Source: Klebsiella pneumoniae (GTDB lineage: Bacteria; Pseudomonadota; Gammaproteobacteria; Pseudomonadales; CAMAPQ01). Taken from it: 51,519 bases of DNA. A program made the position numbers and the translations under genes. The stretch lies in the NCBI GenBank assembly GCA_945860125.1, contig CAMAPQ010000010.1:1-51519 (forward strand), given 5' to 3'. Numbering within the stretch: the first letter of the stretch is position 1; the number at the start of each line of letters is the position of its first letter. The notes beneath the pieces were generated by a model, which was not told the DNA's origin, searched no databases, and saw nothing but the letters and a program-made list of their open reading frames with translations. Shown here piece by piece: positions 26,708 through 40,726 of the stretch.

Positions 26708-27529
26708 TTAACCTGTTTTTTTACATTTATATAAACGATTTTGACCAAATGCACCGACGGAATTTTTTTTAACAGCAGATAAGGCTTGATTGAGATTCGT
26801 TGCCGCAGTAACGAGGGAATGCTCATAATCTACTTTTCCTTCATTGATCATCGGCACCAGCACATAAAGGACAAGATCATGCAGGCTAATAAAATCTTCA
26901 ATATCAACCAGCTCCAATCCTGCAGAGGGCAAGAAAGGGAGCAGGGTTGTTTCATCAAAAAAATGGTTGAATTCAGCCGGCGTTCGCTCGGGAAGGCCAA
27001 CGCTACTTCGTGCTTGATTCTGTGCAGCGTAAGTCTGTTGGCTGTTTTCAATCATGATCAAATAACCGCCTGGTTTTACATGTTGAGCGAGAGAGGCGAT
27101 TGCTTTTTGTTGTAGAACATCAGTATTAAGATTAATCAGGCAGCGCACAGTAAAAACAATGTCATAAAATGAATGAGGTAAAGACAATGCTAGAACATTG
27201 CCAACCTGAAAAATAAGACGTTTGTCAGGAATATTTTTTTCAACTTTAATGGAGTTAGCAGCAGCAATCATTTCTTCAACAAAATCAATTGCTGTGAAGG
27301 AAGCTTTTGGATAAGCCTCGGTTAAGTGCAGGCAATTTTGACCGTTACCACAGCCCACCTCAAGAATATTTAATGTGTATTCTGAGTGCTGTTCAATGTC
27401 TGAAAATACTCTGGAAAGGGCATCTAGCTCCATCGCTTTTGCTGACGAAGTTTTGGTTGTCGCTTTCAGGTTGGTTCCATGTTCTTTAGCGGAGTTTTGC
27501 CAGTGCTGTTTAATGTCGTGTAAATCCAT
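26708..27529 (-). CDS. Class I SAM-dependent methyltransferase
   Basis: A 273-residue methyltransferase. Motif I is NILEVGCGNGQNCLHL, motif II AIDFVEEMIAAA, and FYDIVFTVRCLINL the substrate-side motif. It lies three bases upstream of the synthase and is probably first in the methyltransferase-synthase-phosphatase transcript. It starts 61 bases from the divergent Nudix gene, which shares its promoter region. A likely job is methylation of the nonulosonate or of a precursor. Target unknown. Confidence 0.78.
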   Translation of the reverse strand: MDLHDIKQHWQNSAKEHGTNLKATTKTSSAKAMELDALSRVFSDIEQHSEYTLNILEVGCGNGQNCLHLTEAYPKASFTAIDFVEEMIAAANSIKVEKNIPDKRLIFQVGNVLALSLPHSFYDIVFTVRCLINLNTDVLQQKAIASLAQHVKPGGYLIMIENSQQTYAAQNQARSSVGLPERTPAEFNHFFDETTLLPFLPSAGLELVDIEDFISLHDLVLYVLVPMINEGKVDYEHSLVTAATNLNQALSAVKKNSVGAFGQNRLYKCKKTG

Positions 27530-27590
27530 TTCACTATCCTTAAATGAGCTATTTGAGCTTGCCTTTTTTTAAAACCAACAAGGACGCTTT

Positions 27591-28301
27591 ATGCTTTCAG
27601 TCCATTCTTTCTTCCCTTCTGCGTCTATTCTGGTCGTTGATGAACCACTTTTCCTGTCTAAAGAAATCAATACTGAAGTTGACCGCTTGTGGCAGGCTGA
27701 ACAACAAAGTCGTGGGAAAACGCTGTTTAATGGCAATATTTTGTCGGCGATTAAAATCTCCCCAGAGCAAATTCTAGGACGTATCCTTGAGTATCGCCAC
27801 CTAATTGCACAGCGAGCTTGTCCCGCTCTTTTTGAGCCATTACAAATAAGGTCCGTTGCTGTATCCGGATTGCTAGAATGTGCTGACGGCCTTGTTTTTG
27901 GCAAACGTGCAAACAGCGTAACGCAAGATGCAGGGTTATGGGAGTTGGTGCCCTCTGGCGGCATAGATGCTAGTAAAATAACTCAAGGAACAATTGATTG
28001 CCGTGCACAGCTTTTGACTGAATTACAAGAAGAAACGGGTATTCATCGTGATCTAGTTTCAAACGTATTACCCTTCTGTCTGATTGAAGATAACGTCTCT
28101 CACGTCATAGAGATCGGCATCTCTATGACCTCAATGCTTTCTGCTGAAATGATTCTGCGCGCTCATCGGGAGAAAGCAACGGAAGAATATGATGAGCTTG
28201 AAATTATTCCTCTTGAAAAAATAGAGGTATTTATTAGGGATAAAGCATTATCTCTCGTTGATACTTCTATCATGTTGATACGGCAATTTAATAAAAGGTA
28301 G
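27591..28301 (+). CDS. Nudix-like hydrolase
   Basis: A 236-residue protein with AAGGA in front of its ATG. RSVAVSGLLECADG and LVFGKRANSV lead to GLWELVPSGGID, and the Nudix helix follows as AQLLTELQEETGI (139-151; Glu144, Glu147, Glu148). The spacing between the Gly and the REUxEE block is longer than canonical and the Arg of REU is replaced by Thr. It stands on the plus strand, convergent with pseG nine bases away. It could hydrolyse a nucleotide-sugar or CMP-linked intermediate and so adjust flux or remove unwanted intermediates. Family assignment is fair, substrate unknown. Confidence 0.7.
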   Translation: MLSVHSFFPSASILVVDEPLFLSKEINTEVDRLWQAEQQSRGKTLFNGNILSAIKISPEQILGRILEYRHLIAQRACPALFEPLQIRSVAVSGLLECADGLVFGKRANSVTQDAGLWELVPSGGIDASKITQGTIDCRAQLLTELQEETGIHRDLVSNVLPFCLIEDNVSHVIEIGISMTSMLSAEMILRAHREKATEEYDELEIIPLEKIEVFIRDKALSLVDTSIMLIRQFNKR

Positions 28302-28310
28302 TTTTTAGCT

Positions 28311-29414
28311 TTACACTAAATGTTGAGCCATTCTTAAAACCCCAAGGCCATCCACGAGGCTTTGGGCATTTTTGGAGAGCTGTGAAAGTAGTGCGGTATT
28401 GTAATAAAGCGACTGAATTTTTTTATTAAAAACTTCCCAATTAATCTCAGTATGTTTACCCATGTAAACAGTTGATTCTTTCTCTTCCAGAATATGAGCG
28501 ATCGGAATTTGATTATCCGCAATGGTAATAATACAACTTGGAATACCCAGAAAACAGCGTTCCCATGCACTAATACCACTGGCACCAATGACTAATTTTG
28601 TTGTTTTAAGATGTTCTGCAATATTTTCAACATGAATAAAAAGTGGAATATGTTTTTTATCGCACAGCCATTTTATTTGTTCAGCATGAGGGTTTAATGC
28701 ACCAATAATCACTTTTAAATGACAGCGCATATAATCTGCTTTACTTAATGACTGCACAACATCAAATGTGACATTAGCGGCATCGGCACCACCCATAAAA
28801 ATAAGGATATCTTTTGCGTTTTCAAAGTTATAAGAAAAGTTTTTTTTCGCTTCAATAAACTCATCTCTTAAAATACAAAATGAAGAGCCAAGAAGCTGCT
28901 TGCAAGTCGAGGGTATTTTTTTTTCGTAACGTTTTTCATCTGTATTATTCTGATCTATTAAGATATGACAGTCATGTTTTCTATCCGCTAAGTCATCAAT
29001 AACAACAATTTTTTTCGTGTAATTTTTGATCATTTGTTCAAAGTGAACGTCTAAAGCGTAGTGATCAATAATAAGACAATCAGCCACTTTTACATTAAGT
29101 CTGATTGCATTGATTGTATCTAAGGCATCTTGTTGTTGGCTCACTTCTAACCAGTGGCTATGGACTAATGTTTGTTCGTTTGGTGGAGATTCATTGGTAT
29201 CTTTCGACTCAAGCGCAATATAGTTAATGTGATGATTTTTCAGAATATCAGCATAAAAAACAGGTAGTTTTCGGCACAAAAAATAAACGACAGCATTCAT
29301 TTGAATTAATTTGTCAGCAATGCACAAGCAGCGGCTAAAGTGGCCGGCGCCTGTTAAAGGTGTCGCGTCTACTCTAAAAAATATATGAGCAGATAAACTT
29401 GTTATTTTTTCCAT
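28311..29414 (-). CDS. pseG: UDP-sugar hydrolase PseG
   Basis: A 367-residue GT-B-fold hydrolase. FRVDATPLTGAGHFSRC carries the catalytic His25 of the PseG family. The C-terminal half has DILIFMGGADAANVTFDV and a second nucleotide-binding stretch, VIGASGISAWERCFLGIP. It removes UDP from the 2,4-diacetamido-trideoxy-altropyranose to give the free sugar for PseI. It overlaps the aldo/keto reductase by 13 bases and ends the long maf-pseB-pseC transcript. There is no GNAT-type pseH fused to it. Confidence 0.85.
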   Translation of the reverse strand: MEKITSLSAHIFFRVDATPLTGAGHFSRCLCIADKLIQMNAVVYFLCRKLPVFYADILKNHHINYIALESKDTNESPPNEQTLVHSHWLEVSQQQDALDTINAIRLNVKVADCLIIDHYALDVHFEQMIKNYTKKIVVIDDLADRKHDCHILIDQNNTDEKRYEKKIPSTCKQLLGSSFCILRDEFIEAKKNFSYNFENAKDILIFMGGADAANVTFDVVQSLSKADYMRCHLKVIIGALNPHAEQIKWLCDKKHIPLFIHVENIAEHLKTTKLVIGASGISAWERCFLGIPSCIITIADNQIPIAHILEEKESTVYMGKHTEINWEVFNKKIQSLYYNTALLSQLSKNAQSLVDGLGVLRMAQHLV

Positions 29415-30310
29415 GTTCTAGGATCAATCAATGTTTGGTTGGGTATCTTAATTTCTTTAATCTTGTTTATTAAGGCTAGCGGAATGTTCTCGTTTGAGTG
29501 CAATATAATTTTCTCAAGTTCACTAATTTCATTTATGCCTATGAGAATATAATCTACTTCTTGATGATAAGCGACAAACTGAATGGCGCATTGTTGCATG
29601 GAAATATTATTTTCAATAGTAAGATTTTGAATGTAGTTAAGAGAAGAAATAAGTGGTTGTAGATAGGTTGGTATGGTTGAATGCGCCATTAGCAGTAAAC
29701 CTTGTAAAAATACTGAGCGAACATGTATTTCTATATGATTTTTTTTTAGCCGTGTGAGTATGTTTTGCTGTGTTGCGCGTTGATCAAGAAGATTAAAGGG
29801 TAATTGTATAATATCGCATGGCATGCTGTTTATAATATATTCAGCTTCTTCCATGTCATAAATAGAAACGCCTAATTTTTTAATATATTTCGCTTCTTTA
29901 AGTTCTATTAATAATGCAATAAGTAAATCTGAACCTTCTTTTTTTAGTGCTTCTGGCGCATGAATGAGCACACCTTCTATTGATTCTTGATTAAGTTTTG
30001 TAAGGCTTTCAAAAAACCCTCTTCGAATTTGATCAATCGTTTTTTTAGATAGGTTAGCATGATCTGTTTTTATAAGTTTGCTAATAAGTAAAAAAGGATC
30101 ATGCTGGAAATGATCTTTTAATTCACCTAGTAATTTTTCGCTTTCACCATAAGCAGGTGCTGTATCTAATAGTCTTATACCTATATTATGTGCACATTTT
30201 AATATTTCTAAAACCTGTTGTTTATTAGGTTGGCCATTTTTATTAGATATACCATAGGGTACGCCAAATTGAACGGTGCCTAAAGCTAATTTTTTTAATA
30301 AATTATTCAT
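29402..30310 (-). CDS. Aldo/keto reductase
   Basis: A 302-residue (beta/alpha)8 oxidoreductase with a complete catalytic tetrad: Asp49 and Tyr54 in LLDTAPAYGESEKLLG, Lys78 in LLISKLIK and His117 in VLIHAPEAL. It lies two bases from pseC and overlaps pseG, so it belongs to the same translation-coupled group. Such enzymes recur in pseudaminic-type flagellin clusters, but no defined step of the standard Pse pathway requires one, pointing to further modification of the sugar. NADPH dependence is expected for the family. Confidence 0.8.
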   Translation of the reverse strand: MNNLLKKLALGTVQFGVPYGISNKNGQPNKQQVLEILKCAHNIGIRLLDTAPAYGESEKLLGELKDHFQHDPFLLISKLIKTDHANLSKKTIDQIRRGFFESLTKLNQESIEGVLIHAPEALKKEGSDLLIALLIELKEAKYIKKLGVSIYDMEEAEYIINSMPCDIIQLPFNLLDQRATQQNILTRLKKNHIEIHVRSVFLQGLLLMAHSTIPTYLQPLISSLNYIQNLTIENNISMQQCAIQFVAYHQEVDYILIGINEISELEKIILHSNENIPLALINKIKEIKIPNQTLIDPRTWKK

Positions 30311-30312
30311 TT

Positions 30313-34531
<4,219 letters not shown>

Positions 34532-34539
<8 letters not shown>

Positions 34540-36592
34540 AATTTTTGAAATAATCTTCAAGACAAATCATTTTATGTTCTCCTTGAAAGTATTTTTCAGA
34601 AATTTTAATTGAATCATTCAAATAATCATTAAAAACAGCAAAAGATTTTTCAATACAGGCAATAAAATCTGATTCATCTCTCACGTTTAACAGGTTCGAA
34701 TAAATAATAGATTGCATAGAGTTAACCGTGCCCACCGTCATGATATAAAGCGCTCTATTCGTTTCTTTCAGGCGCTTAACCCAAGAAAATTGCTGTTGAA
34801 AGTGCAGGCTTAACTCATGTCTGTTTTTAGGTTGATGACTCAAACTTTCTTGGAGTAGTTGAATAAAGTTATGGCTACTTTCCTTAAGCTCATCTATAGC
34901 CTGATCTGTTCTAATTTTATCAAGGCTGGTTGTTTCTACAGAACAATTTAAAATTAGATTTTCTATGGTGAAATTTTTAGCTTCATCGCTAAACTCTTTT
35001 TTGCTAATAGTTGCAGTTCGCATTGGTGTGGTTAACTGTATTTTTGCGCCATCCGAACAGTTAAAACATTGCACTTCAGGATGAGCCTGTAACTGAATTT
35101 CTAATACATGTCGGCTGTAATCAAAATCCTGGTTGGTATATACCTTTTCAGAAAAATTACCTGCACACACCATGTCATACTTCATTTTTTGTTGATAAAA
35201 TGGGCTCTCTTTTTCAAGGTAACTACTATTTTTAGAGTGATGATAGGAGGCATCTTTAAAGCCCATATCCGTGCCGATAAGATAAATCTCTTTAAGCCCG
35301 AGAGAAAGTGCTGTTGAAAGAGAGCCGTTGACAACGGTCGGATGACAATATAAAAAATGTGCAAACGATGCTTGTTGATAGGTTTGATCAAATAATATCT
35401 TTCCTGAGTCCTGGCTTTTGAATCCCCAAATAAATTCTTTAAAAAGAGGGGCGGTATCAGGATATAGTGTATTAATACCGAGCAACCTTATTTTTTTTGT
35501 ATATTCCAAGTCATTTATATCCATAATCCAATCGTATACTGATTTTGTTCGTTCAATTTCGACATGAAAATCAGGAACGATCCCTGCCTTATAAAGTGGT
35601 TTTAACGCTGATCCACATGAAAAAAGGATAAATTTATTTTGATTATTTTTTATAAACTCAATTTCTTGATCAAGAGAGGGGCCATTGCCAATGATGAGCG
35701 CAGGTAGTATTTGATTATGATTGGGTAGTTTACCCACCTCATTTTTTATTAAAATTCTGCCTTTGTTTTTAACGTTATTTAACGTATGTGAAATACCAAT
35801 AAGTTCATCTTCAAAAAATCCCCACCCAAAATAGATGCGATGTAGCGTATTTTGAATTTTCACAGTGGTATCATTTGCCTCAGCGCTATCATAATGTTTA
35901 TAGATATATATTCTGCTTGATGAAAACAACCCTTTCTCTTCCAGTTTCAGTTGAATGGTGCTGATAAAAGAATCGCTACTATTGCCTATTTGAAGTGTTA
36001 GGCTTCTTCCTTCTTCTGTTGATTTTTTAAGGATAGGGTAGAGGTTAATAGTGTGAAGACAAGCATAAAAAACATCGCTATCAGGCTCGAAAATGAAAAG
36101 CTCATCAATATGATGTTCGTTATATAGTTTTTCAATATGATAGCCAAGACCCGCTCCAATAATAATCATTGATGGAATATAATCGTGTATATCAACTGTT
36201 TTATTAATGCTATTTTTTGATTTTAACTGTTCTTTTATGATTTTTTGACATCTTGTGATATGAAAACTATTCAGAAAAAGATGTTCACTTTTTTCTGTTT
36301 CGTCAATGTCTGGCAGATAACAAAATCTTTTAGGTTTTTGAAAAAAAAGAGCCACTTGAGAATGACAGTCATTAATCGGATTTCCTGGATACATAGTTGT
36401 ATTAGAAGATAAATTTCTTAAATTAATATTATTTTTTTCATTTACAATGAGTTGAAAGTTTTTTGGAATATAGTTTTTATAATATTCAAATACTTCTGGC
36501 ATAAACTGTTTTAATGCATTTAAATTGTTATTAAAAGTGGCATCGGCTAGCGTTTGTAGAAGTGTGATTTTTTTTGTTGAATAATTATTCAT
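34532..36592 (-). CDS. Maf-type (DUF115) flagellin glycosyltransferase, copy 2
   Basis: A 686-residue Maf. It has MIIIGAGLGYHIEKL, FIFEPDSDVFYACLHT, ALIIGNGPSLDQEIEFIKNN, DFHVEIERTKSVYDWI, LKEIYLIGTDMGFKDASYHH and VQCFNCSDGAKI. The DMGFKD block aligns with the family site that binds nucleotide in MptE-like proteins. Its ATG overlaps the preceding stop in ATGA. It is closer in sequence to copies 3 and 4 than to copy 1 by eye. Each copy ends with a variable helical tail which may choose the acceptor site. Confidence 0.9.
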
Positions 36593-38652
36593 GCTAGATT
36601 CCTTTTATTATCTGCTCTATCAAAGTAAGGTATTAGATCAATTTCACTATCTAATGCTAAATAATGCTTTTGAGTTATTTCTAGCATGTCATTAAGATAA
36701 TCAGTCAAAAATTGGAAAGCTTCTGGAATTAATTCTTTAAAATTTTCTTCGTCTGTGATATCAACCATGTTACAAAAAATACAGGATTGCATATAATTCA
36801 GAGTGCCCAGCAGCATACCGCCTGAGAGTGAATCTTTCTCATTCATCTCATTTATCCATTTGAATTGCTGATTGAATAATAAACCAAGTTCAACCCTATT
36901 TTTAGGATAAGTTTCAAGGCTCATTTTAAGAAGTTCGATCAAACTTTCAATGTTAAGGTAGGATTTATGAAATTGACGATCCAATTTATCTTTGTGTGTT
37001 TCACTTAATTTAAAAGTATTGACTTCCAACATTTTTTTTATAAAGTCTTCTTTTTCTAAATGCGTGCGATCCAGATTAATCTCTGCGGCTTTTAGTGTTG
37101 TTGAAAAAGCGATTTTTGCGCCATCTGAACAGTTAAAACATTTTATATTTTTATGAGAATTTAATTGGCACTCAAGTGAGAATCGGCTGCTGTCTAGCTC
37201 AAGATTTGTTTTTATTTCATCAACAAAGTTACCCGCAACAGATAGATCAGCACGAATTTCCTCTTTAAAAAAAGTGCCTTCTTTTTCAAAATAAGCGCTG
37301 TTTTTGCTGTGATGATATTTAGGGTCTTTAAAGGCCATATCCACACCAAAAAGATAGATTTCATCAAAGCCAAGCGTGGTTGCAAGAGACAATGCGCCGT
37401 TGGTAACGGTAGGGTTACAGTTGACTATGGTCTCAGGCGATTTATCATTAAAGGTTTTATATATTAATTTTTGACCCGCATCATTAAATTTCCCCCCCCA
37501 AATAAATTCTTTAAATAATTTTATGGACGGAGGATAGAGATTATTAATACCAAGCAACCTTATTTTTTTTATATAGGTTAAATCATTAATATTTATAAGC
37601 CAGTCATAAACATCTTTTGTTCTTTCTATTTCAACGTGAAAATCAGGAATAATGCCATGCTTGTAAAGTGATTTTAAGGTTGAGCCGCATGAAAATAGGA
37701 TAAATTTATTTTGATTTTTTTTAATAAATTCAATATCGTTATCAAGTGAGGGGCCATTGCCAATAATAAAAGCGGGAGGATAATTAATATTGCTTCTATC
37801 TATTAATTCTTTTCGTTTTATAAGAAAACTATCAGTTTTAATATTATGCAAGGTATGCGCAATGCTAATGAGTTCATCTTCATAAAAACCCCAACCTTGA
37901 TACATTCTGTGAATTATTTTAGGAATATTTTCAATTGCCAGATTAATTTCTTCGCTTGTATAGTGTTTATATAGATAGATTCTTGTTGCCGCATAATGTC
38001 CTGTTCGTGCATGAAATTGGCTGATTACATTGATAAAAGCATTGTGATCTTTTCCAACTTGTATCGTAATATTTTTACCTGGCTCACACATTTTCGTTAG
38101 AATAGGCTGCCAATCTATAGTGTGAAGGCTTGCATAAAATATGTCTGATTCAGGCTCATAAATAAAAAGCGTATCTATTTCATGTTCGGCACACATTTTT
38201 TCGATATGGTAGCCTAGGCCTAAACCTAATATAACAACAGAAGGCGCATATTGATGAAGATCTTGAGAAATATTGCTTGATTTTTTTTTGGCTGATAGGG
38301 CTTCATAACAGCGATTAATATAAAAAGAATGAAGAAATCGATGTCTATTATCTCTATTTTTTTTTGATTCTGGTATATAAACTAATCTTTTGGGTGCTTG
38401 AAAATAGCCTTCAACTTTATTGTGGGTATATTGAACAGGATCGATAGAGTAAATATACTGGTTTAATTTGCTATTGATTAGGTTCAGATTAAGATCAGCA
38501 TCTACCGTTAAGTGATAAGTTTCTGGCACATATTTTTGATAATAATCAAATAAATCAGGAAGAAACTGCTGTAATGCAAGCATATTTTGTTTAAATGTCG
38601 CGTTACATATCGTTTGATGCTGGGTTATTTTATGCTGTGTATTTAAACTCAT
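36589..38652 (-). CDS. Maf-type (DUF115) flagellin glycosyltransferase, copy 3, with G8 tract
   Basis: A 687-residue Maf with VVILGLGLGYHIEKM, FIYEPESDIFYASLHT, FIIGNGPSLDNDIEFI, DFHVEIERTKDVYDWL and GVDMAFKDPKYHHSK (Ala replaces the usual Gly of DMGFKD). A run of eight G on the coding strand (37492-37499) encodes Trp-Gly-Gly in FIWGGKFNDAG, where paralogues have IWGFK or IWGLK. The frame is currently open. A nine-A run (38281-38289) codes for part of SAKKKSS. Both homopolymers could slip. ATG has AAGG upstream. Confidence 0.9.
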   Translation of the reverse strand: MSLNTQHKITQHQTICNATFKQNMLALQQFLPDLFDYYQKYVPETYHLTVDADLNLNLINSKLNQYIYSIDPVQYTHNKVEGYFQAPKRLVYIPESKKNRDNRHRFLHSFYINRCYEALSAKKKSSNISQDLHQYAPSVVILGLGLGYHIEKMCAEHEIDTLFIYEPESDIFYASLHTIDWQPILTKMCEPGKNITIQVGKDHNAFINVISQFHARTGHYAATRIYLYKHYTSEEINLAIENIPKIIHRMYQGWGFYEDELISIAHTLHNIKTDSFLIKRKELIDRSNINYPPAFIIGNGPSLDNDIEFIKKNQNKFILFSCGSTLKSLYKHGIIPDFHVEIERTKDVYDWLININDLTYIKKIRLLGINNLYPPSIKLFKEFIWGGKFNDAGQKLIYKTFNDKSPETIVNCNPTVTNGALSLATTLGFDEIYLFGVDMAFKDPKYHHSKNSAYFEKEGTFFKEEIRADLSVAGNFVDEIKTNLELDSSRFSLECQLNSHKNIKCFNCSDGAKIAFSTTLKAAEINLDRTHLEKEDFIKKMLEVNTFKLSETHKDKLDRQFHKSYLNIESLIELLKMSLETYPKNRVELGLLFNQQFKWINEMNEKDSLSGGMLLGTLNYMQSCIFCNMVDITDEENFKELIPEAFQFLTDYLNDMLEITQKHYLALDSEIDLIPYFDRADNKRNLA

Positions 38653-38671
38653 GACGTAAACCTTTTTTATA

Positions 38672-40723
38672 TTAATGTGAATTTAATTTGTATTTTTTAA
38701 AATAAGATTCGAGCGAATAATCGCCATGTAAAGTAAGGGGCTGTGTTTGAATGAGTTCCAGCATGTCACTTAAGTAATCATTAAAAATAGCAAAAGAAAG
38801 TTTAATGGCTTTTTCAAATTCTTTTTCATTTCTAAAGTTAATCATGTCTGCATATATTATGCCTTGCAGATAGTTAACGGTGCCTGAGAGCATAACGCTT
38901 AAGAGAGGATCTCTTTGTCTTAAATCATGAATCCAGCTGAATTGCTGAAGAAAATACAAACCTAATTCTTCCCTATTTTTTGGATATTGAAGCAGGCTTT
39001 CTTGTAAGAGATTAATAAAACCTTCGATGTCGCTAATCATTTCATTGAAATAAAAATCAAGCTTGTTATTGTTTCTAATATTAAGGTCGGTAACCTGAGT
39101 GCTAATAATTTTATTTAAACAATCAGTTTTTTCTTTTGAATCAATTTTTTCTAGCTGAATATCTTTACTCTTTAGGGGCAGGGCGCCCGATATTTTTACG
39201 CCATCTGAGCAGTTGAAATAATGAACATCATCATGCTCTTTAATCTGTTCTTCAAGGCAAAACCGGCTGTGATCCATATCATTATTGGTGTGAATTTCAG
39301 GTGAAAAATTGCCTGGTAATTTTAAGCCCTGCCTTATCTCTTTTTGAAAAAACTTATTATTCTTTTCAAGGTAACTACTGTTTTTTGAGTGATGATAGTT
39401 CGGGTCTTTAAAGCCCATATCAACACCAAAAAAGAATATTTTTTTAAAGCCTGAAAAAATCGCCATTTCAAGAGCACCATTCACGACAGTTGCCGTACAT
39501 TGACCAAAATGGGTAAAGGTGTTTTCTCCATAAACCCTGTCAATCAGCGTTTGTCCTGCATCGCCACTTTTTAATCCCCAAATAAAATCTTTAAATAAAG
39601 GGGCGGTATTTGGGTAAAGGGTATTTAAGCCTAAAAAGGTTATTTTTTTGGTGTATTCAATATCATTGATATCCATTATCCAATCATATACGGCTTTGGT
39701 TCTTTCTATTTCAACATGAAAATCAGGAATAATCCCTGCTTTATAGAGCGGTTTTAAGGAGGAGCCTGATGAGAAAATAACAAAGTGTCCCTGATTTTTT
39801 TTGATAAATTCAATCTCTTCATCAAGAGAGGGGCCGTTTCCAATAATGATAGCCGGAAAATCCAGTTTATTTTTTTTGGCAGAAGTATTCTTTAATAGTT
39901 TGCCGTTGCTTTTCATATTATGAATGGTGTGTGCAATGCTGATCAATTCATCTTCAAAAAACCCCCACCCTTGAAAAATGCGATGGATCACTTGCCGAAT
40001 CATTTCAAACGTTTCATTGGCTTCCACGCTATTATAGTGAAGATAAAAATATATTTTACTAGCCGGAAACAATCCTCTTCGATAAAGTTTTTCACCCACA
40101 TTATTAATAAAGGTGTTTTTATCTTTTCCAATTTGCAGGGTAAGGCTTCGTCCTTCGTCAGATGATTTTTTTAGGAAAGGGTAAAAATCTATCGTATATA
40201 AAGAGCCATAAAAAAGATCTGAGTTAGGCTCAAAAATAAAAAGATTGGCAATGTTATGTTCTGAGACAATTTTTTCAACATGATAGCCAAGCCCAAAACC
40301 GATAATGACCATGCAAGGTATATAGTCGTGATCCGTTTGATAAGATGAATCCAGCGTTTTTGATTCTTCTTCCATCATTTTTTGGAATCTTGCGATGTGA
40401 TATTCATGCAAAAACAACGAAGCTCTTTGTGTATGTGTTTTATCAGATAACGAAATAAGCCGATGAGGATCATTAAAATAAATATCCACTTGCAGATGCG
40501 AGTTTTTTTTAGGATTGTCAGGATAGATATAATTTCCCTCATGGGCATATCTTAAATTAAGATAGTTTTCATTGTCTCTGGTTAGTTTGATATTGCTCGG
40601 TTGATAATCTTTAACATATTTATAAAGGCCAGGTAAAAAATCTTTAAGCGTTTTTAGGTTTTTTTTGAATAGATTTTTCATCTCATTGTTTATAATTATT
40701 TCTTCTGTTTTTTGATTCATCAT
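38672..40723 (-). CDS. Maf-type (DUF115) flagellin glycosyltransferase, copy 4
   Basis: A 683-residue Maf. Diagnostic blocks are MVIIGFGLGYHVEKI, FIFEPNSDLFYGSLYT, AIIIGNGPSLDEEIEFIKKN, DFHVEIERTKAVYDWI, FFFGVDMGFKDPNYHHSK and FNCSDGVKI. It lies 19 bases before copy 3 and three bases after copy 5, so all are in one transcript. The start has two consecutive ATGs. No homopolymer longer than ordinary for the region was seen inside it. Confidence 0.9.
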   Translation of the reverse strand: MMNQKTEEIIINNEMKNLFKKNLKTLKDFLPGLYKYVKDYQPSNIKLTRDNENYLNLRYAHEGNYIYPDNPKKNSHLQVDIYFNDPHRLISLSDKTHTQRASLFLHEYHIARFQKMMEEESKTLDSSYQTDHDYIPCMVIIGFGLGYHVEKIVSEHNIANLFIFEPNSDLFYGSLYTIDFYPFLKKSSDEGRSLTLQIGKDKNTFINNVGEKLYRRGLFPASKIYFYLHYNSVEANETFEMIRQVIHRIFQGWGFFEDELISIAHTIHNMKSNGKLLKNTSAKKNKLDFPAIIIGNGPSLDEEIEFIKKNQGHFVIFSSGSSLKPLYKAGIIPDFHVEIERTKAVYDWIMDINDIEYTKKITFLGLNTLYPNTAPLFKDFIWGLKSGDAGQTLIDRVYGENTFTHFGQCTATVVNGALEMAIFSGFKKIFFFGVDMGFKDPNYHHSKNSSYLEKNNKFFQKEIRQGLKLPGNFSPEIHTNNDMDHSRFCLEEQIKEHDDVHYFNCSDGVKISGALPLKSKDIQLEKIDSKEKTDCLNKIISTQVTDLNIRNNNKLDFYFNEMISDIEGFINLLQESLLQYPKNREELGLYFLQQFSWIHDLRQRDPLLSVMLSGTVNYLQGIIYADMINFRNEKEFEKAIKLSFAIFNDYLSDMLELIQTQPLTLHGDYSLESYFKKYKLNSH

Positions 40724-40726
40724 GAG

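Noticed and set aside
34540-34560. TTG start for maf copy 1
   Set aside because: An ATG seven codons in gives the same short overlap style as neighbouring genes.
38281-38289. A9 run in maf copy 3 as a main phase-variation switch
   Set aside because: A/T runs of this length are ordinary in this AT-rich region; the G8 tract is more telling.
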